This document shows, in pieces, positions 21,545 to 33,123 of a stretch of DNA of 64,000 bases. The DNA comes from Sycon ciliatum (taxonomy: Eukaryota > Porifera > Calcarea > Leucosolenida > Sycettidae). The stretch covers positions 16,491,148 through 16,555,147 of the forward strand of contig NC_088655.1 in NCBI RefSeq assembly GCF_964019385.1. The letters are read 5' to 3'. A model generated the notes under the pieces. The model worked only from the letters and a program-made list of their open reading frames with translations. It did no database searches and was not told where the DNA came from. The translations under genes and the position numbers were made by a program. Position 1 is the first letter of the stretch. The number at the start of each line of letters is the position of its first letter.

Positions 21545-21645
21545 ACATGCATTTTCTGATTTCTTCCCCAGTGTATGATTTACTGCGTTTTAATCCATTG
21601 TGCTAATTTGCCAGTGGAAGAGGCCTATAAAAAAAAGGATGAACT
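21545..21645 (+). mobile_element. LINE 3' terminus fragment
   Basis: The segment ttttctgatttcttccccag...ccattgtgctaatttgcc...gaggcctataaaaaaaa matches, on the opposite strand, the terminus at 63660-63790. It also matches 41720-41815. These are independent 5'-truncated 3' ends of one LINE family. Confidence 0.55.
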
Positions 21646-21784
21646 CCATGACATTTTCCAAACTAACACATACTCAGGCAATGGTGGATCTGAACCTGGG
21701 CATGCAGGTGAGTGCATTTTGAGTTTGCGTTCACCATGACGTGGCCAGCACCCCGGATTAAGGCTTTGCAGTGAAAGGGTTAAT

Positions 21785-22419
21785 GCCTCTCTCTCTCTCT
21801 CTTCAGTAATGCGGTACGACGTGGGCGTTGACCCTAAAACTATTGGTCCGTGACTGTCCATCACTCATTCTCGCGGAGCTGGACACCATGAGTTTTGCAA
21901 TGTGACGAGTGAAGAAATAGTGATAAAATCAACAACTTGCAAGTGTGCGGTTTTGTAATTTTCACATAACTATGCAATGTAGCACATATTCTGTTTTTAC
22001 TTATCGCCAAAAGCGTTTACCCACAGAAACCAAATGACGATTGAGACGTGCGAGTCAGTGTGACAGAGTGATACACGTCCTAAGGCTAAGAAAGCTGACA
22101 AATAGCGCTGAGATTCTCAGCCATTGAAGGAAATCAAGCGCCATAAGGCAGTCTACGCTAGAATCCCCTGCGTGCTGTGCCATTTTACTATCAACCTGTG
22201 AAGTGATAAACTAACACTATTGGAAGTAGAACCATGTACCTGTATTGTATAACAAACATCATTTCGAAAAGAAGCCACTTTTCTTCAATAGTGTGTTTTG
22301 TTCATCACGAATCAAGTTTAGTGTACGGTGATCGCGAAGCTCAAGTTTCAAAGCACACTGTCCCGTGGTCCTTCCTGGTTGTGTTCATTGTTGGAAGTGT
22401 AACTGAATACTTAAAAACC
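21785..22419 (+). promoter_or_regulatory. Upstream region of POU-like gene B
   Basis: It starts with a (CT)n tract ending ...ctcttcag, then a short exon-like module (taatgcggtacgacgtgggc). From 21850 it is homologous to 3795-4416 upstream of locus A. From 22060 parts are shared with loci C and D (ctgagattctcagccattga, caaacatcatttcgaaaag). The CT run plus CAG would serve as a splice acceptor. The frame from ATG 22234 is open into the conserved start at 22420. Confidence 0.5.
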
Positions 22420-23604
22420 ATGCACAAGAGGAAACGCACGCAGGAACATCGACGTTCCGCTCAAGCCAGTTCTCAAAAAGGAGATGAACTGTCTTCTTCG
22501 AGCAGTCCACACTCGGCCGTAAGTGGCAGTGAAGCCTATAAGATTCTGGAGAAGGAGGACACAGATGTTTTGGAGCACTACTCGTCTGCACACGCATTGG
22601 ATTCATCCTCTGAAGATGATACTGAGTTACCTCGCAAGATTCAGCGGACTTCGTCGGGCAAGAAGGTGAAATCAGTACAAAAACCGGAAGCTGTCAAACG
22701 CGGATACTCCGCAGACCAAGAAGGTGAACCTCAGAACGATCCATCGCCTGACCCCATGTTCCCAGTTGTCGATCAAGATGTCGCTGACAAAGAGAAGGTG
22801 AATTGCGAAGCTGTGGATGCATTGTCGGATTCCAGCGAACGAGAAATGTGCGGCCAACTTTTCATCGACACATCTTGCAATAGCTCCCCTCAAAGTGTGG
22901 CATCCAACAGCTTTTCGGAACACGGCGCTGTGCCAGAGAGTAGCCGGCAAGATCAAAGGTCATCTGAGAGCGTACCAACCAGGACCGAGTCAAGACAGGG
23001 TGTAGTATCTACTAGTGATATTGACAGCAATTCGTTTGAGAAAAAGCCACGGAATAGAGTGTTTTCTCCTGAAGGTGCTTCTGGCAGAAAATCAGACGAG
23101 AGTCATTCCTCTGGATATGCACCTGATAGCGGAGGCTCGGATAACGACGATCAGAACGACGGCGAAAGATTTTCGCCTTCTCCTCCAGCAGTGACGGAAT
23201 TGGCAGAACGTTTTAATCTTAAACGGCTAGAGAGAGATATGAGCACTCGAGTCGTCAGCGAACAACTGAATGCTCGATTCAATACCCAATACAGTTGGTC
23301 GAAAATCAGTAACTTCGAACACCGCAATTCTGAAGAGGAATCTTTCTGCGAACACATTCGAAAGTGGATAGAGGATGAGGATGTCGCTGTCAGCAGCCTT
23401 CAGAAGAGTAGTACTGGAAGAATACACTTTGACAAAGATGTCCTTAAAATTCTTGAACAAGCCTACATCGAGAATCAGAATCCAAAAGGCGAATGGTATG
23501 ACAAGATTGCAAAACAGTTGAACTGTGACTCGAAGAAGATACGCCAGTGGTTTGCAACTAGGAGGAGCTTATCACGAAAAATTAAACAAAAAGGAAAATT
23601 CTAA
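22234..23604 (+). CDS. POU-like homeodomain protein B (intact)
   Basis: Best-preserved of the MHKRKRT-type loci. The conserved start MHKRKRTQEH is at 22420 (395 codons including stop); ATG 22234 would add 62 residues with a hydrophobic run. Numbering from 22420: basic KRKR start (likely nuclear localisation), Ser/Glu/Asp-rich low complexity to ~245, POU-specific-like domain ~250-312 (LAERFNLKRLERDMSTRVVS, then YSWSKISNFEHRN, then IRKWIEDED), ~16-residue linker, then a homeodomain ~330-390 (LEQAYIENQNP, IAKQLNCDSKKIRQWFATRR). The homeodomain has POU-class ENQ.P and IR.WF but Thr at the position of invariant Asn51. The Gln residues used by POU-specific domains to read DNA are also replaced. No introns are apparent. 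Likely a nuclear DNA-binding protein with altered specificity; function unknown. Confidence 0.7.
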   Translation: MYLYCITNIISKRSHFSSIVCFVHHESSLVYGDREAQVSKHTVPWSFLVVFIVGSVTEYLKTMHKRKRTQEHRRSAQASSQKGDELSSSSSPHSAVSGSEAYKILEKEDTDVLEHYSSAHALDSSSEDDTELPRKIQRTSSGKKVKSVQKPEAVKRGYSADQEGEPQNDPSPDPMFPVVDQDVADKEKVNCEAVDALSDSSEREMCGQLFIDTSCNSSPQSVASNSFSEHGAVPESSRQDQRSSESVPTRTESRQGVVSTSDIDSNSFEKKPRNRVFSPEGASGRKSDESHSSGYAPDSGGSDNDDQNDGERFSPSPPAVTELAERFNLKRLERDMSTRVVSEQLNARFNTQYSWSKISNFEHRNSEEESFCEHIRKWIEDEDVAVSSLQKSSTGRIHFDKDVLKILEQAYIENQNPKGEWYDKIAKQLNCDSKKIRQWFATRRSLSRKIKQKGKF

Positions 23605-24250
23605 CTAATCAACAGGTTTTTTAGCTGATATTATTGGTGAGAACAAATTCAGTAGCTAAGTCCAATCCCGTACACTGACCGATTGTGTCACTGCAAAAGT
23701 GCGAAATCTCTACACAACCAGAAAAACAACCAGCACCCCATATCACTGCACACAAACCGAGAGCATTTCCTTGGATGCTAGATTTTCTGAGAGTTTATTC
23801 TGGCTGCCCATGGAACACGGAATGGAGGGACCAATGTGGTGGGTGCGATGGCGAAATGATAAGGTGTTTTTGGTCTAATCATGGCAGATTTCTTAAGTTA
23901 TGAGAACACTCGTCACTACTCTACGATACTTGTTACAGGATGAACTAACACTATTCCGCATTTCAATCACCAATCATTCAAATTATACTTTTCGCCTTAC
24001 TGTAGCTTTGTTTCCTCAATGTCTCGCTCTCTCACTCTCTATTCTTAGCTCTACATCATCCATGTCGTTTGCCGTGGGAGCTAACCTTGCGGCCATCGGC
24101 CACGGAGTTACTTCAATTAAATAGCACGGTGTATGCACGTATTGCCATTACCCAATTGCTCTGCTACAGTCTTGTCTCAGTTGTGTTGAATACGAGAAAG
24201 GACGACTGACGACATATTATTATCCAGACATTACAACGGGAACAGGTAGG
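23605..24250 (+). other. Downstream region of gene B, shared with loci C and D
   Basis: About 500 bases after the stop are homologous to 40531-40860 and 43868-44330 (ctaatcaaca, ccgattgtgtcactg, ccagaaaaacaaccagcacc, ctggctgcccatggaacac, gcgatggcgaaatgata). This may be 3' UTR. At 24015-24120 a pyrimidine tract ending tattcttag precedes an exon-like module (atgtcgtttgccgtgggagc...) homologous to 44329-44420. Confidence 0.5.
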
Positions 24251-24267
24251 TTGGTGGAACGACATTT

Positions 24268-24660
24268 ATTCCCGTAGCTATGCAGAAGACTTTACTTCAG
24301 TAACGTCTGGCGCTAGCCAGGGTCCACACAGCTTTAATTCCCGTAGCTATGCAGAAGACGTTACTTCAGTAACGTCTGGCGCTAGCCAGGGTTCACACAG
24401 CTTTAATTCCCGTAGCTATGCAGAAGACGTTACTTCAGTAACGTCTGGCGCTAGCCAGGGTCCACACAGCTTTAATTTGGTGTTTGTTTGTTTGTTTGTT
24501 TGTTTGTTTGTTTGTGTCACGCCTGGCGCTATCCCGTATCCGTCCCGTACCGTATCGCACAGCTGGCCATTTGCTGGCTCCCGTATCTGTCCCGTACCGT
24601 ACCGTACCATCAAACACAGCTGGCTACAAACAGCTGGCCACAATATTATGTACATGTACA
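24268..24660. repeat. Composite-repeat tail: three 68-bp units plus (GTTT)n
   Basis: Three copies of the 68-bp unit with the 20-base inverted repeat gacgttacttcagtaacgtc, then (GTTT)n and gctatcccgtatccgtcccg. Orientation is opposite to 1753-1888. Confidence 0.88.
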
Positions 24661-25434
24661 TGTATACGACTCCCTGTGTGTTGCAACTGTGCTTGAAGGG
24701 GACGGTTGCACTTTTCGTAGCTCCGTTTAATCTGAGTTTTCAGTCGTTCCTCTTACTAGTCTTGCCAAGGGGGTGGGTCTGGGTCCACCAGAGTTGCCCC
24801 TGGCGTATTTCTGAATTTGCTGGGGCGAGGGTTCCGCGACGCGGTCGCCAAGGCAGTGTCTTTTCAGTCACGACTGTTGTCATCCTCGTCTCTCCATTCG
24901 CGGTGGTGTAGCTGACCCCCGAATGGTTTCAAACTGCGAAGCTCGGAGGAATACAGTGGTGGCAGAGGCATGAGCTGTGAGTGGAGACGGTTGCTGGAGA
25001 TGGATGGTGATGCAGGGAGAAGAGTTACGCTGCCTGACGCCGCGTGGGAAATTGTTTGAACCTGCAATTTCAGTTCGAGCGCGGTGGACTTCTAGACGAT
25101 GTGTCCTCATGGCTGTTTTTCAACGCTTGGCCTATCGCTGATATCCCTGCGTGGGATGTTCTTCCAGTGGAGTCCAGGTGGGACTTCGGGTGCCCACACT
25201 CCATCACCTGGTTGATTGTTTCGGAACTGCAAAAATAATTATTGTTTCCTATTTTGTGCGCATCTCTTGTCATCTCTCTTTTCTATACGTCGCACACCAG
25301 ATGTACTACTATCGCCGTCTTTCTCTTGCTTTCTCTCCCTGCTTGCTGTTTTTTTGTTTCTGTTGCCACTGTCCCTCATCATACCCATGCTTGGGTGGTG
25401 GCCGGCCTGACCCGTTAGGGTAGCTGCCAATACA
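24661..25434. other. No gene recognised
   Basis: Unique-looking sequence of about 770 bases. Frames are short and unsupported; 25300-25400 is pyrimidine-rich. I see no RNA gene or element ends. Confidence 0.4.
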
Positions 25435-26885
25435 GTACGACTCCCTTATGTCTAGAGAGACTTTCTGGAAAGAAATAGGGAGACGAGGAGGAAATGAAAT
25501 TAGAATGGATGTTAGTTGCCGAATAGGTGATAGGATGCGTCAGTAAAAACATACTTTGGAAGAGAGATCCCGTCGTCTCCAAAATAGGCGTGAACGGGCG
25601 AGTCAGCGCCGGTCACAGGAAACGTCGGCAGAGAGATCCCGTCGACTCCAGAACGCGCGTGCTCGGCAGAGTCAGCGCCGTTCCAGGAAACATTTCCATC
25701 AGTTCCCACAACATGCACGATGAGCTAAGTAACAAAGCATAGCGTAGGGCCCTGAGCTTCCAAGCTCTCTCGTTTGGTGTTTGTTCGTTTGTTTGTTTGT
25801 TTGTTTGTTTGTTTGTTTGTGTCACGGCTGGAGCTATCCCGTATCTGTCCCGTATCTGTGACTACAAAGGCTCAACAGGATTGTACATAACAGCTGTCCA
25901 CAATCTTTGCGGGCTCCTGTATCTGTCCCGTACAGTTCGTCGTATTATGTATACGACTCCCTGATGTAGAGGGAAATTTGGAAAGAAAAAGGGAGACGAG
26001 GAGGAAATTAAATTAGAATAGACGCCGAATAGGTGATAGGATGCGTCAGCATAAACATACTTTGGAAGAGAGATCCCGTCGTCTCCAAAATAAGCGTGAA
26101 CGAGCGATTCAGCGCCGGTCACAGGAAACGTCGGAAGAGAGATCCCGTCGACTCCAGAACGCCCGTGATCGGCAGAGTCCGCCGGTTCCAGGCAACGTCA
26201 GGACAGACATCCCGTCGAGTCCAGAACGCCCGTGATCGGCAGAGTTTAAGCCGGCCCCAGTAAACGTCAGGACAGACATCCCGTCGACACGCAGAAAAAC
26301 TAAATCTGCAGCCTATTTTGCCGTCGGACAGGATACGTATTTTAGGAGACTGTAAAGTTATGTAATGTCCAAATTTCGACGTGAGCAGCAGGTCACTCGC
26401 GTTGATTTTTCGACGTGCGAGCCAAATAACGCGAGCTGAACTTTCGCATCGCAGACATCCCGTCGACGCGCAGAAAAACTAAATCTGCAGCCTCTTTTGC
26501 CGTCGGACAGGATACGTATTTTAGGAGACTGTAAAGTTAGGTAATGTGCTCCACAGGCAACCATGCATTCGGCGTCGTCATTGGCTCAACAGGTCAATGT
26601 ACATGTATTACTACAAAAATGCCAGAAAATCCGATTCCTGTATTAAAATCAACTAATTTTCGCTGGCGATTTAATTTCACTGATTTCGCCGCTTGGTACC
26701 AACCGGCCAAAGTAAATCGCAGGCCAAAGTTTGTCATAATTATAGGCAAATGATGCATGATTGAGCAATGGATTCAAGTGAGCAAAAATACCGATCAATT
26801 TCAAATTTGACGTGAAATTGCGCGTCACGTCGGAAATAACGTGCATCTTAACCCCTCTAATAGAGAGGTTTTTATTTCTCATCAG
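25435..26885. repeat. Composite repeat copy 3 (inverted, partly doubled)
   Basis: Read on the minus strand it matches 17690-18880. The distal 69-bp and linker parts occur twice (25435-25795 and 25860-26290), separated by the gggccctgagcttccaagct module and a (GTTT)n run. It ends with the terminus ttaacccctctaatagagag near 26845-26870, the counterpart of 17721. Confidence 0.85.
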
Positions 26886-26954
26886 CCAAAATTTGTTGAT
26901 TTACAGTATAAGGAGATAAAAAGAAAAGAAGGAGCAAACCAAAAGTAGATGATT

Positions 26955-27290
26955 ATTCCCGTAGCTATGCAGAAGACGTTACTTCAGTAACGTCTGGCGC
27001 TAGCCAGGGTCCACACAGCTTTAATTCCCGTAGCTATGCAGAAGACGTTACTTCAGTAACGTCTGGCGCTAGCCAGGGTCCATACAGCTTTAATTTGGTG
27101 TTTGTTTGTTTGTTTGTTTGTTTGTTTGTTTTTTTGTGGTACGCCTGGCGCTATCCCGTATCTGTCCCGTACTGTACCGTACCAGCAAAGGCAGCTGGCC
27201 ACAATATTTTTGTTTGTTTGTGCCATTGACATGCCTGGCGCTATCCCGTACCTGTCCCGTACCATCAAGAGTACGGCACCATCAAGGGAA
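26955..27290. repeat. 68-bp units and (GTTT)n / cccgtacc repeats
   Basis: Two 68-bp gacgttacttcagtaacgtc units, then (GTTT)n and ggcgctatcccgtatctgtc repeated twice, ending at the TGA target of the 525-bp element. Confidence 0.85.
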
Positions 27291-27293
27291 TGA

Positions 27294-27818
27294 GGCTGCG
27301 TTTACACGGAGACGAAACGAAACGAAACGGAACGAAACGGAACGAAAACGGGCTGGCCTCGAATCGTTTTCAAACCGTTTACACGAGTACGGCAAATCGT
27401 TTTGAACCGTTTACACGAAAACGGAAAACGGGCGATCAGGCTGGAGTTAGCACGTGCTGGCTTGGCGCAAGGTCGGGAAGTAACACGTTAGTTGGAGTTG
27501 GTACGTGCTGGTGATCGCAAAGGTCAGGTATTTCCCGCGAAATATAGTCCCGCGCGAAATGGTTTCCATGACCGCGCTCCGTTTCCAATCGTTTTCACTG
27601 TTTTCACCGTTTACACGAGAACGAAAACGTTTTGAAAACGTTTTGAAAACGTTTCAAAACACTTTGAAGTGCGTTTCCATTTGGTTCCGTTTAGGTATCG
27701 TTTTCGGGCGTTGTCGTGTCAACGATAGTAGTAAACGCAACGATTTCGTTCCGTTTAGGTCCTACTTCGTTGTCGTGTAAACGGATTTTTTTTCAATCGT
27801 TGTCGTGTAAACGCAGCC
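27294..27818. mobile_element. TIR element, 525 bp, ends GGCTGCGTTTACACG, 3-bp TSD
   Basis: Left end GGCTGCGTTTACACGGAGAC and right end GTCGTGTAAACGCAGCC are inverted. The flanking TGA (27291-27293, 27819-27821) is the 3-bp duplication. The empty site is visible at 17230-17260, read on the other strand, where gaatgagtatatatgcgaag is uninterrupted. The interior has many cgttttgaaaacg/ccgtttacacga subrepeats and no transposase. A 3-bp duplication fits PIF/Harbinger- or CACTA-type elements. Confidence 0.85.
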
Positions 27819-27821
27819 TGA

Positions 27822-28030
27822 GTATATATGCGAAGTGTATCGGGGGAATGCATTCAGTGCAGCAACATTTTGTGTGGATTTGTGTGTGAGGCCGAGATCC
27901 CACTAGCAAGCTGGCTGGGCCGCCTGTCGACCAGCCCGGGAATCGCATGTAGGCGGATAGCATATTAATTATAACGTTTATACAGTCATGTAGATGTATA
28001 GCAGGGAGGCATATTATGTAAACGGCTCCC
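27822..28030. repeat. Segment shared with 17040-17240 (inverted)
   Basis: gcgaagtgtatcgggggaatgcattc, the ctgggccgcctgtcgaccag stretch and tagcatattaattataacgt match 17040-17240 on the other strand. The first part is also the start of the tRNA-like SINEs near 29600 and 33545. Confidence 0.7.
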
Positions 28031-29445
28031 TGCTGTATGGGGAGCTTTTCTGGAAAGAAATACGAAGTAGGGAGACGAGTAAATGCAATCAGAATGGATG
28101 TTAGTTGCCGTCAGTAAAATAATAAGAAGAAGATAAACGCCCGTGATCGGCAGAGTCAGCGCCGGTCCCAGGAAACGTCAGGACAGACATCCGTCGACTC
28201 CAGAACGCCCGTGATCGGCAGAGTCAGCGCCGGTCCCATAGCTATGCAGAAGACGTTACTTCAGTATCTCATTGAAACGTTTTTGCAATACAATTATGTA
28301 GCTAATCAAAGGAAAAAGCAAAAAAAAGCCCGTGATCGGCAGAGTCAGCGTCGATCCCATAGCTATGCAGAAGACGTTACTTCAGTACATTGAAACGTTT
28401 TTGCAATACAATGATGTAGCTAATCAAAGGAAAAAGGATTTCCATCAGTTCTAACAACATGCACGATGAGCTAGGCAACAAAGCATAGCGCAGGGCCCTG
28501 AGCTTCCAAGCTCTCTCGTTTGGTGTTTGTTTGTTTGTTTGTTTGTTTGTTTGTGTCACGGCTGGAGCTATCCCGTATCTGTCCCGTGTCTGTGACTACA
28601 AAGGCTCTACAGGATTGTACATCACAGCTGTCCACAATATTTGCGGGCTCCTGTATCTGTCCTGTACCGTACCAATATTCGTCGTATTATGTATACATAT
28701 GACTCCCTGATGTAGAGGGAGATTTGGAAAGAAATAGGGAGACGAGGAGGAAATTAAATTAGAATAGACGCCGAATAGGTGATAGGATGCGCCAGCATAA
28801 ACATACTTTGGAAGAGAGATCCCGTCGTGTCCAAAATAAGCGTGAACGAGCGATTCAGCGCCGGTCACAGGAAACGTCGGAAGAGAGATCCCGTCGACTC
28901 CAGAACGCCCGTGATCGGCAGAGTCAGCCGGTCCCAGGCAACGTCAGGACGGACATCCCGTTGAGTCCAGAACGCCCGTGATCGGCAGAGTCTAAGCCGG
29001 TCCCAGGAAACGTCAGGACAGACATCCCGTCGAGTCCAGAACGCCCGGGATCGGCAGAGTCAGCGCCGGTCCCAGTAAACGTCAGGACAGACATCCCGTC
29101 GACGCGCAGAAAAACTAAATCTGCAGCCTCTTTTGCCGTCGGAAGGGATACGTATTTTAGGAGACTGTGAAGTTACGTAATGTCCAAATTTCGACGTGAG
29201 CAGCAGGTCACTCGCGTTGATTTTTCGACGTGCGAGCCAAATAACACGAACTGAACTTTCGCGTCGCAGACATCCCGTCGACGCGCAGAAAAACTAAATC
29301 TGCAGCCTCTTTTGCCGTCGGACAGGTTACGTATTTTAGGAGACTGTAAAGTTATGTAATGTGCTCCACAGGCAACCATGCATTCGGCGTCGTCATTGGC
29401 TCAACAGGTCAATGTACATGTATTGCTACAAACGACGTTTGTTGC
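28031..29445. repeat. Composite repeat copy 4 (inverted)
   Basis: Same order as 25435-26780 on the same strand. Extra features: two direct copies of a ~110-bp sequence ending in agctatgcagaagacgttac...aatgatgtagctaatcaaag (28225-28435). The 69-bp units at 28795-29100 again encode, on plus, EERSRRVQNKRERAIQRRSQ. Confidence 0.85.
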
Positions 29446-29504
29446 TACAGTTTGGTATTCGTTTGTGTGTTTGTTTGTGTCACGCCTGCCGCTATCCCGT
29501 ATCT

Positions 29505-29650
29505 GACGGCAAAAAATCATAGGGATGTTATAAATTTTTCAATTCTCCTATTTTTTTCAGGCATATCCTGGGATTCGAACCCGCACTATCGCCCTACATG
29601 CATTCCCCCATACACTTCGCATTCATACCCATTCTTCCAAGTTGCTTCAC
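29505..29650 (-). mobile_element. tRNA-like SINE (minus)
   Basis: On the minus strand it runs gcgaagtgtatgggggaatg, gggcgatagtgcgggttcga (B-box-like GGTTCGAATCCC), then an A/T-rich tail with taacatccctatgatttttt. A plus-strand copy is at 33541-33660. It is likely a tRNA-derived SINE; no complete cloverleaf is drawn. Confidence 0.5.
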
Positions 29651-29849
29651 GTTATGATCTTGCGTTTGAAAGCCCTATTTGAATATTGCGGGCAGCTGTA
29701 TGTGGCCAGCTGTGTTTGATGGTACGGTACGGGAGACGGTGTCGTATTACCCTCGATCGTACCTGTCCCGTACCTATCCCTACCGTACCGTATCATCAAA
29801 GACGGCAGGCCACAATGCATACTCAAATAGGGCAAATGCAAGATCATAA

Positions 29850-30484
29850 TAGAGAGGTTTTGCATTCCGAATTTCGGAATTATTTTCGGAATGTGGCGGC
29901 AGCAGTCGAAAAAGTAGTCGAACTTTCGGAAGTGTGGTGGCGAAAGTGCATGGTTTTCCGAAAATAGATTTTCGGCTCTTTCATGTTTGGGAGTGCATAT
30001 TTGAATACAAAAAAGTGTATTTTTCATGTTTGTATTTTTGCTTTCTGCTGCTCTCGATTATTTGAAAAAAATTCCACGTATGTAGTTTTGATTTTTGCTG
30101 GTTTTGCTGCTCTCGCTGATCTCGCCATGTTGACTAATCTTCTCACACTTCATCACACTCTATCTTCCTTTGCCCTGGAGCCTACTAACAGTACAAGACA
30201 GTAGTTCGCCAACCTCGTCTTCAGCTGTTGGATCACTTGGTCCACCATCAGTCCGTCCTGGTCTTCGAACCGCAGGCAAATTCAGTTTGACCTGCGCACA
30301 TGGATTTGATCCTGCTCAACCCCTTCGACGCTCTCTATTTTATTTTGCATGGCAACCCTTGGAAACGAAGTCGAATCAGATTTTCGGAATGCAAAACACT
30401 GAAAATACCGTTTTTCGGAACGCGCTTTTTTCGGAAAAGCACAGTCGAAAATCATTCCGAAATTCGGAATGCAAAACCTCTCTA
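29850..30484. mobile_element. TIR element, 635 bp, TA-flanked, GAGAGGTT ends
   Basis: Ends TAGAGAGGTTTTGCATTCCG and CGGAATGCAAAACCTCTCTA, more than 30 bp of inverted repeat that is itself palindromic (ccgaatttcgg). The interior is non-coding. It shares its outermost bases with 2088-2265 and 31713-31985. Confidence 0.82.
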
Positions 30485-30509
30485 ATGTGAAGCAACTTGG
30501 AAGAATTAG

Positions 30510-31140
30510 TATGTATTTAGAAAAGCGATCCTGTCAGCTTTTCTATTATTGTGTTCACATGGCAAGAAAAACGACATCGCTATGCTACGTAAGTTTCTAC
30601 GTAAGGTGCTCGGTATTTCACTTAGGCTACGTACATGTAAGTCTCTACGTAAGGTGCTCGGTATTAGATCTACCAACGGGTGGTAGCCGCGTGCTGTGCA
30701 CGTGCACGGCAGCCGGCAGACATTGTGCAGTGCATGCAGTCGACTAGTCTGTGTTCGGATGTGCATGCGCGAGTAACTTCCTTCTTTGGAACTGCTTCTT
30801 GTATGAGCTGTTTCGGATATTTCGTCTCCTGGCCTGGCTTATTTCGTTTCGGCGCTGCTGAGACCTCCTTCCGCGGAATATTACTCAATGACAGGTGAGT
30901 TGACCAGTTCCCTTTGATTCATTTGCTTGTGTTGACTCTTTCATATACGAAAAGTGTGCTGATTTTGGGCGGAATGCAATAAATAATGGAAAAGCTGCCA
31001 GGATCTCCTTTCTAAATTTAGCTTTTCCGCTGCCGAGGCCTTCTTTTACGGAATACTCGATGACAGGTGATCTCTGAGTTGACCTGTTTCCTTCGATTCA
31101 TTTGCTTATTTATGCTCACCCTTTCATTTACGGAAACGTG
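30510..31140 (+). repeat. Segment duplicated from 8930-9330, with internal repeats
   Basis: Same landmarks as 8930-9330, here with an extra copy of tctacgtaaggtgctcggta (30595-30660) and a second donor-like copy gatgacaggtgatctctgag (31062). Between 31140 and 31400 there is an exon-like pattern (ctacag|tgtgcgaagaacgcgag...cttgacg|gtaagg), too short to support a gene. Confidence 0.45.
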
Positions 31141-31712
31141 TGCTGATTTTATTCGGATTTAGATCCATTTTTATCTCTTTGCCCTTGTCTACAGTGTGCG
31201 AAGAACGCGAGTTCACCTTCTTGACGGTAAGGCTCATGTTAGATGTGTTGTCGAAATACTCATATTCATTGTACATTGGTACGTTACAAGTAAGGCACTG
31301 GTCAGTGGCATACTATCGTTGGCAGTTCCCAATCTGGAGGGAAAGATTCAAGGACCCAATGACCGAGTTTGCAAAATAAATTCGCATACGGTATCAGGGA
31401 AAATCTCCATTGTGGAGAGGTTCAGTAAACTTGTTTGCTTCATACGAAACAAGCCAATGGGTGCAGTCTCGTCTCGTGAAGATCTCGTACATGTACTTGT
31501 GTGATTGGATTTGTTTACTCGGTCTGGGGCTGTTTGATTTATTATTTGTGAGTACCGCCGAGATTGCACTGCCCCAAATAAAGTTTCGTGCCGCCAAAGC
31601 AAGAATTACGATCTGCAATCTGTTTGTAGTACCTGCAAGAATGTGCTGTACATGTATCGTACTTTCTCTATTGCTGTTTCAGTTGCCGTCATGTTGCTAA
31701 AGAAACGTTCAG

Positions 31713-31985
31713 TAGAGAGGTTCTGCAAAACGAAAATTCGAACGAAGTTTCGCGACAGTCCTTGCGAAAGTGTGTACAAATTTTGGCACGATCTTTGCGT
31801 TCTGCACATTTTCGTAGTTTGCGCGGGCCAAGTGCACGTACGCCATGACCCGATCTCACGAAATTTCCTACCACAGTTCATTTCGTGTTCCCTGCAAGTT
31901 TCGCGTCCAAAGTTCGTGCGAAGTTTCGCACTTCACGACGTAGAACGAAAGTTTGTACGCATTTTCGTTTTGCAGAACCTCTCTA
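31713..31985. mobile_element. TIR element, 273 bp, TA-flanked, GAGAGGTT ends
   Basis: Ends TAGAGAGGTTCTGCAAAACG and CGTTTTGCAGAACCTCTCTA. The interior is rich in cgaagtttcgc palindromes. Flanking sequence on the right (31990-32020) resembles 31430-31460, so a local duplication may also have occurred. Confidence 0.82.
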
Positions 31986-32839
31986 GTGACTCATTTGTTT
32001 CATACGAGACTAGTCAATGAGTTGGTGTGGCTTAGAATCTTTCGCTGTAGAAGAAATCTATTCGTGTGTCTATTGGAGAAATAATTGTATGCACTGGTTA
32101 TTATATAAAATAGGTTAAGACAAACTCCCCAGAATAAATACCATCGGTCCCTTGGTGTTCGTCCTAAAGAGGTTCGACTGGATATCATTCATACTCACCA
32201 AAATATGTGTAAGATTTTATTATTTATGGAGTGCCTTGTTTATCTCTCAGTACCACCAAGCATAGCCTTGCCCCTTTTATCCTCAGGATCAGTGTAGTTG
32301 TTGGAACGAGGTGTTGTACTCAGCAATGTATTTGTTTACATTTAATACATGTTTATTGTTCCTCCTTTGCTGTGTTGTTTTAGAAAATCGTGGACTAACA
32401 GTTTGAAGTCATTGAACTACTTCCAAAAGTTGTATCGACATCAACAGGATTACTATTTCAGTGCAATATGATGCAGGATGACCTTATCACGATAACCCAC
32501 GATTATAAACCATTATAAACACAGAATCAACAAAAAACATCTGCGACACGCACCTGGTTACATTTCTCAAATAAATCTGATCCAGGGTGGGGAAATCTGA
32601 AATATCTGAAAGGCAAGACAATTTTATGACAGAGTCATGAAATTCTGCAACAGCAACATGCACAGAATGACCTCCGTATAAAAAAAAGTATCACCACGGT
32701 CCATCACTACTCACATGTTTCCCCGCAGAAGAACATGCTAGCCTAGTGCCATTTTCTGCAAGAAAAGACTTGCACCTCAATGCGTATAATACGGTATTGA
32801 TAATTATGATGTGAAGGCCATCATTTACATATTGATATA
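31986..32839. other. No gene recognised
   Basis: About 850 bases without supported genes, repeats or element ends. Confidence 0.4.
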
Positions 32840-33081
32840 CAGTAGAGTCGCGCGCTGAAGAACGTGGAGCCCAAGAACGTCCAGCCTGAAATACTAAGAA
32901 CGCCACAGCCTAAAGCTAAGAACGGCGGTGTTGGTTTTCTGGCAGCTTGTGGGATACATATGATCCAGTACGCACTGTTTCTAAGAACGTGCTATAAGAA
33001 CGCAGCCAGATTGCTGAAAAAAATAAGAACGTCCCAGGCTAACCCCTTCAAAACAACGTTCTTGGGCGCGCGACTCTACTG
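32840..33081. mobile_element. pogo-like MITE, 242 bp, TA target
   Basis: Ends CAGTAGAGTCGCGCGC and GCGCGCGACTCTACTG flanked by TA on both sides. CAGT-type ends with a TA target fit the pogo/Tigger branch of Tc1/mariner. The interior has about seven copies of (c)taagaacg. There is no transposase. Confidence 0.85.
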
Positions 33082-33123
33082 TAGGCCATTCCATTGATTG
33101 GTGACAGAAAAAAACAAAAGAAA

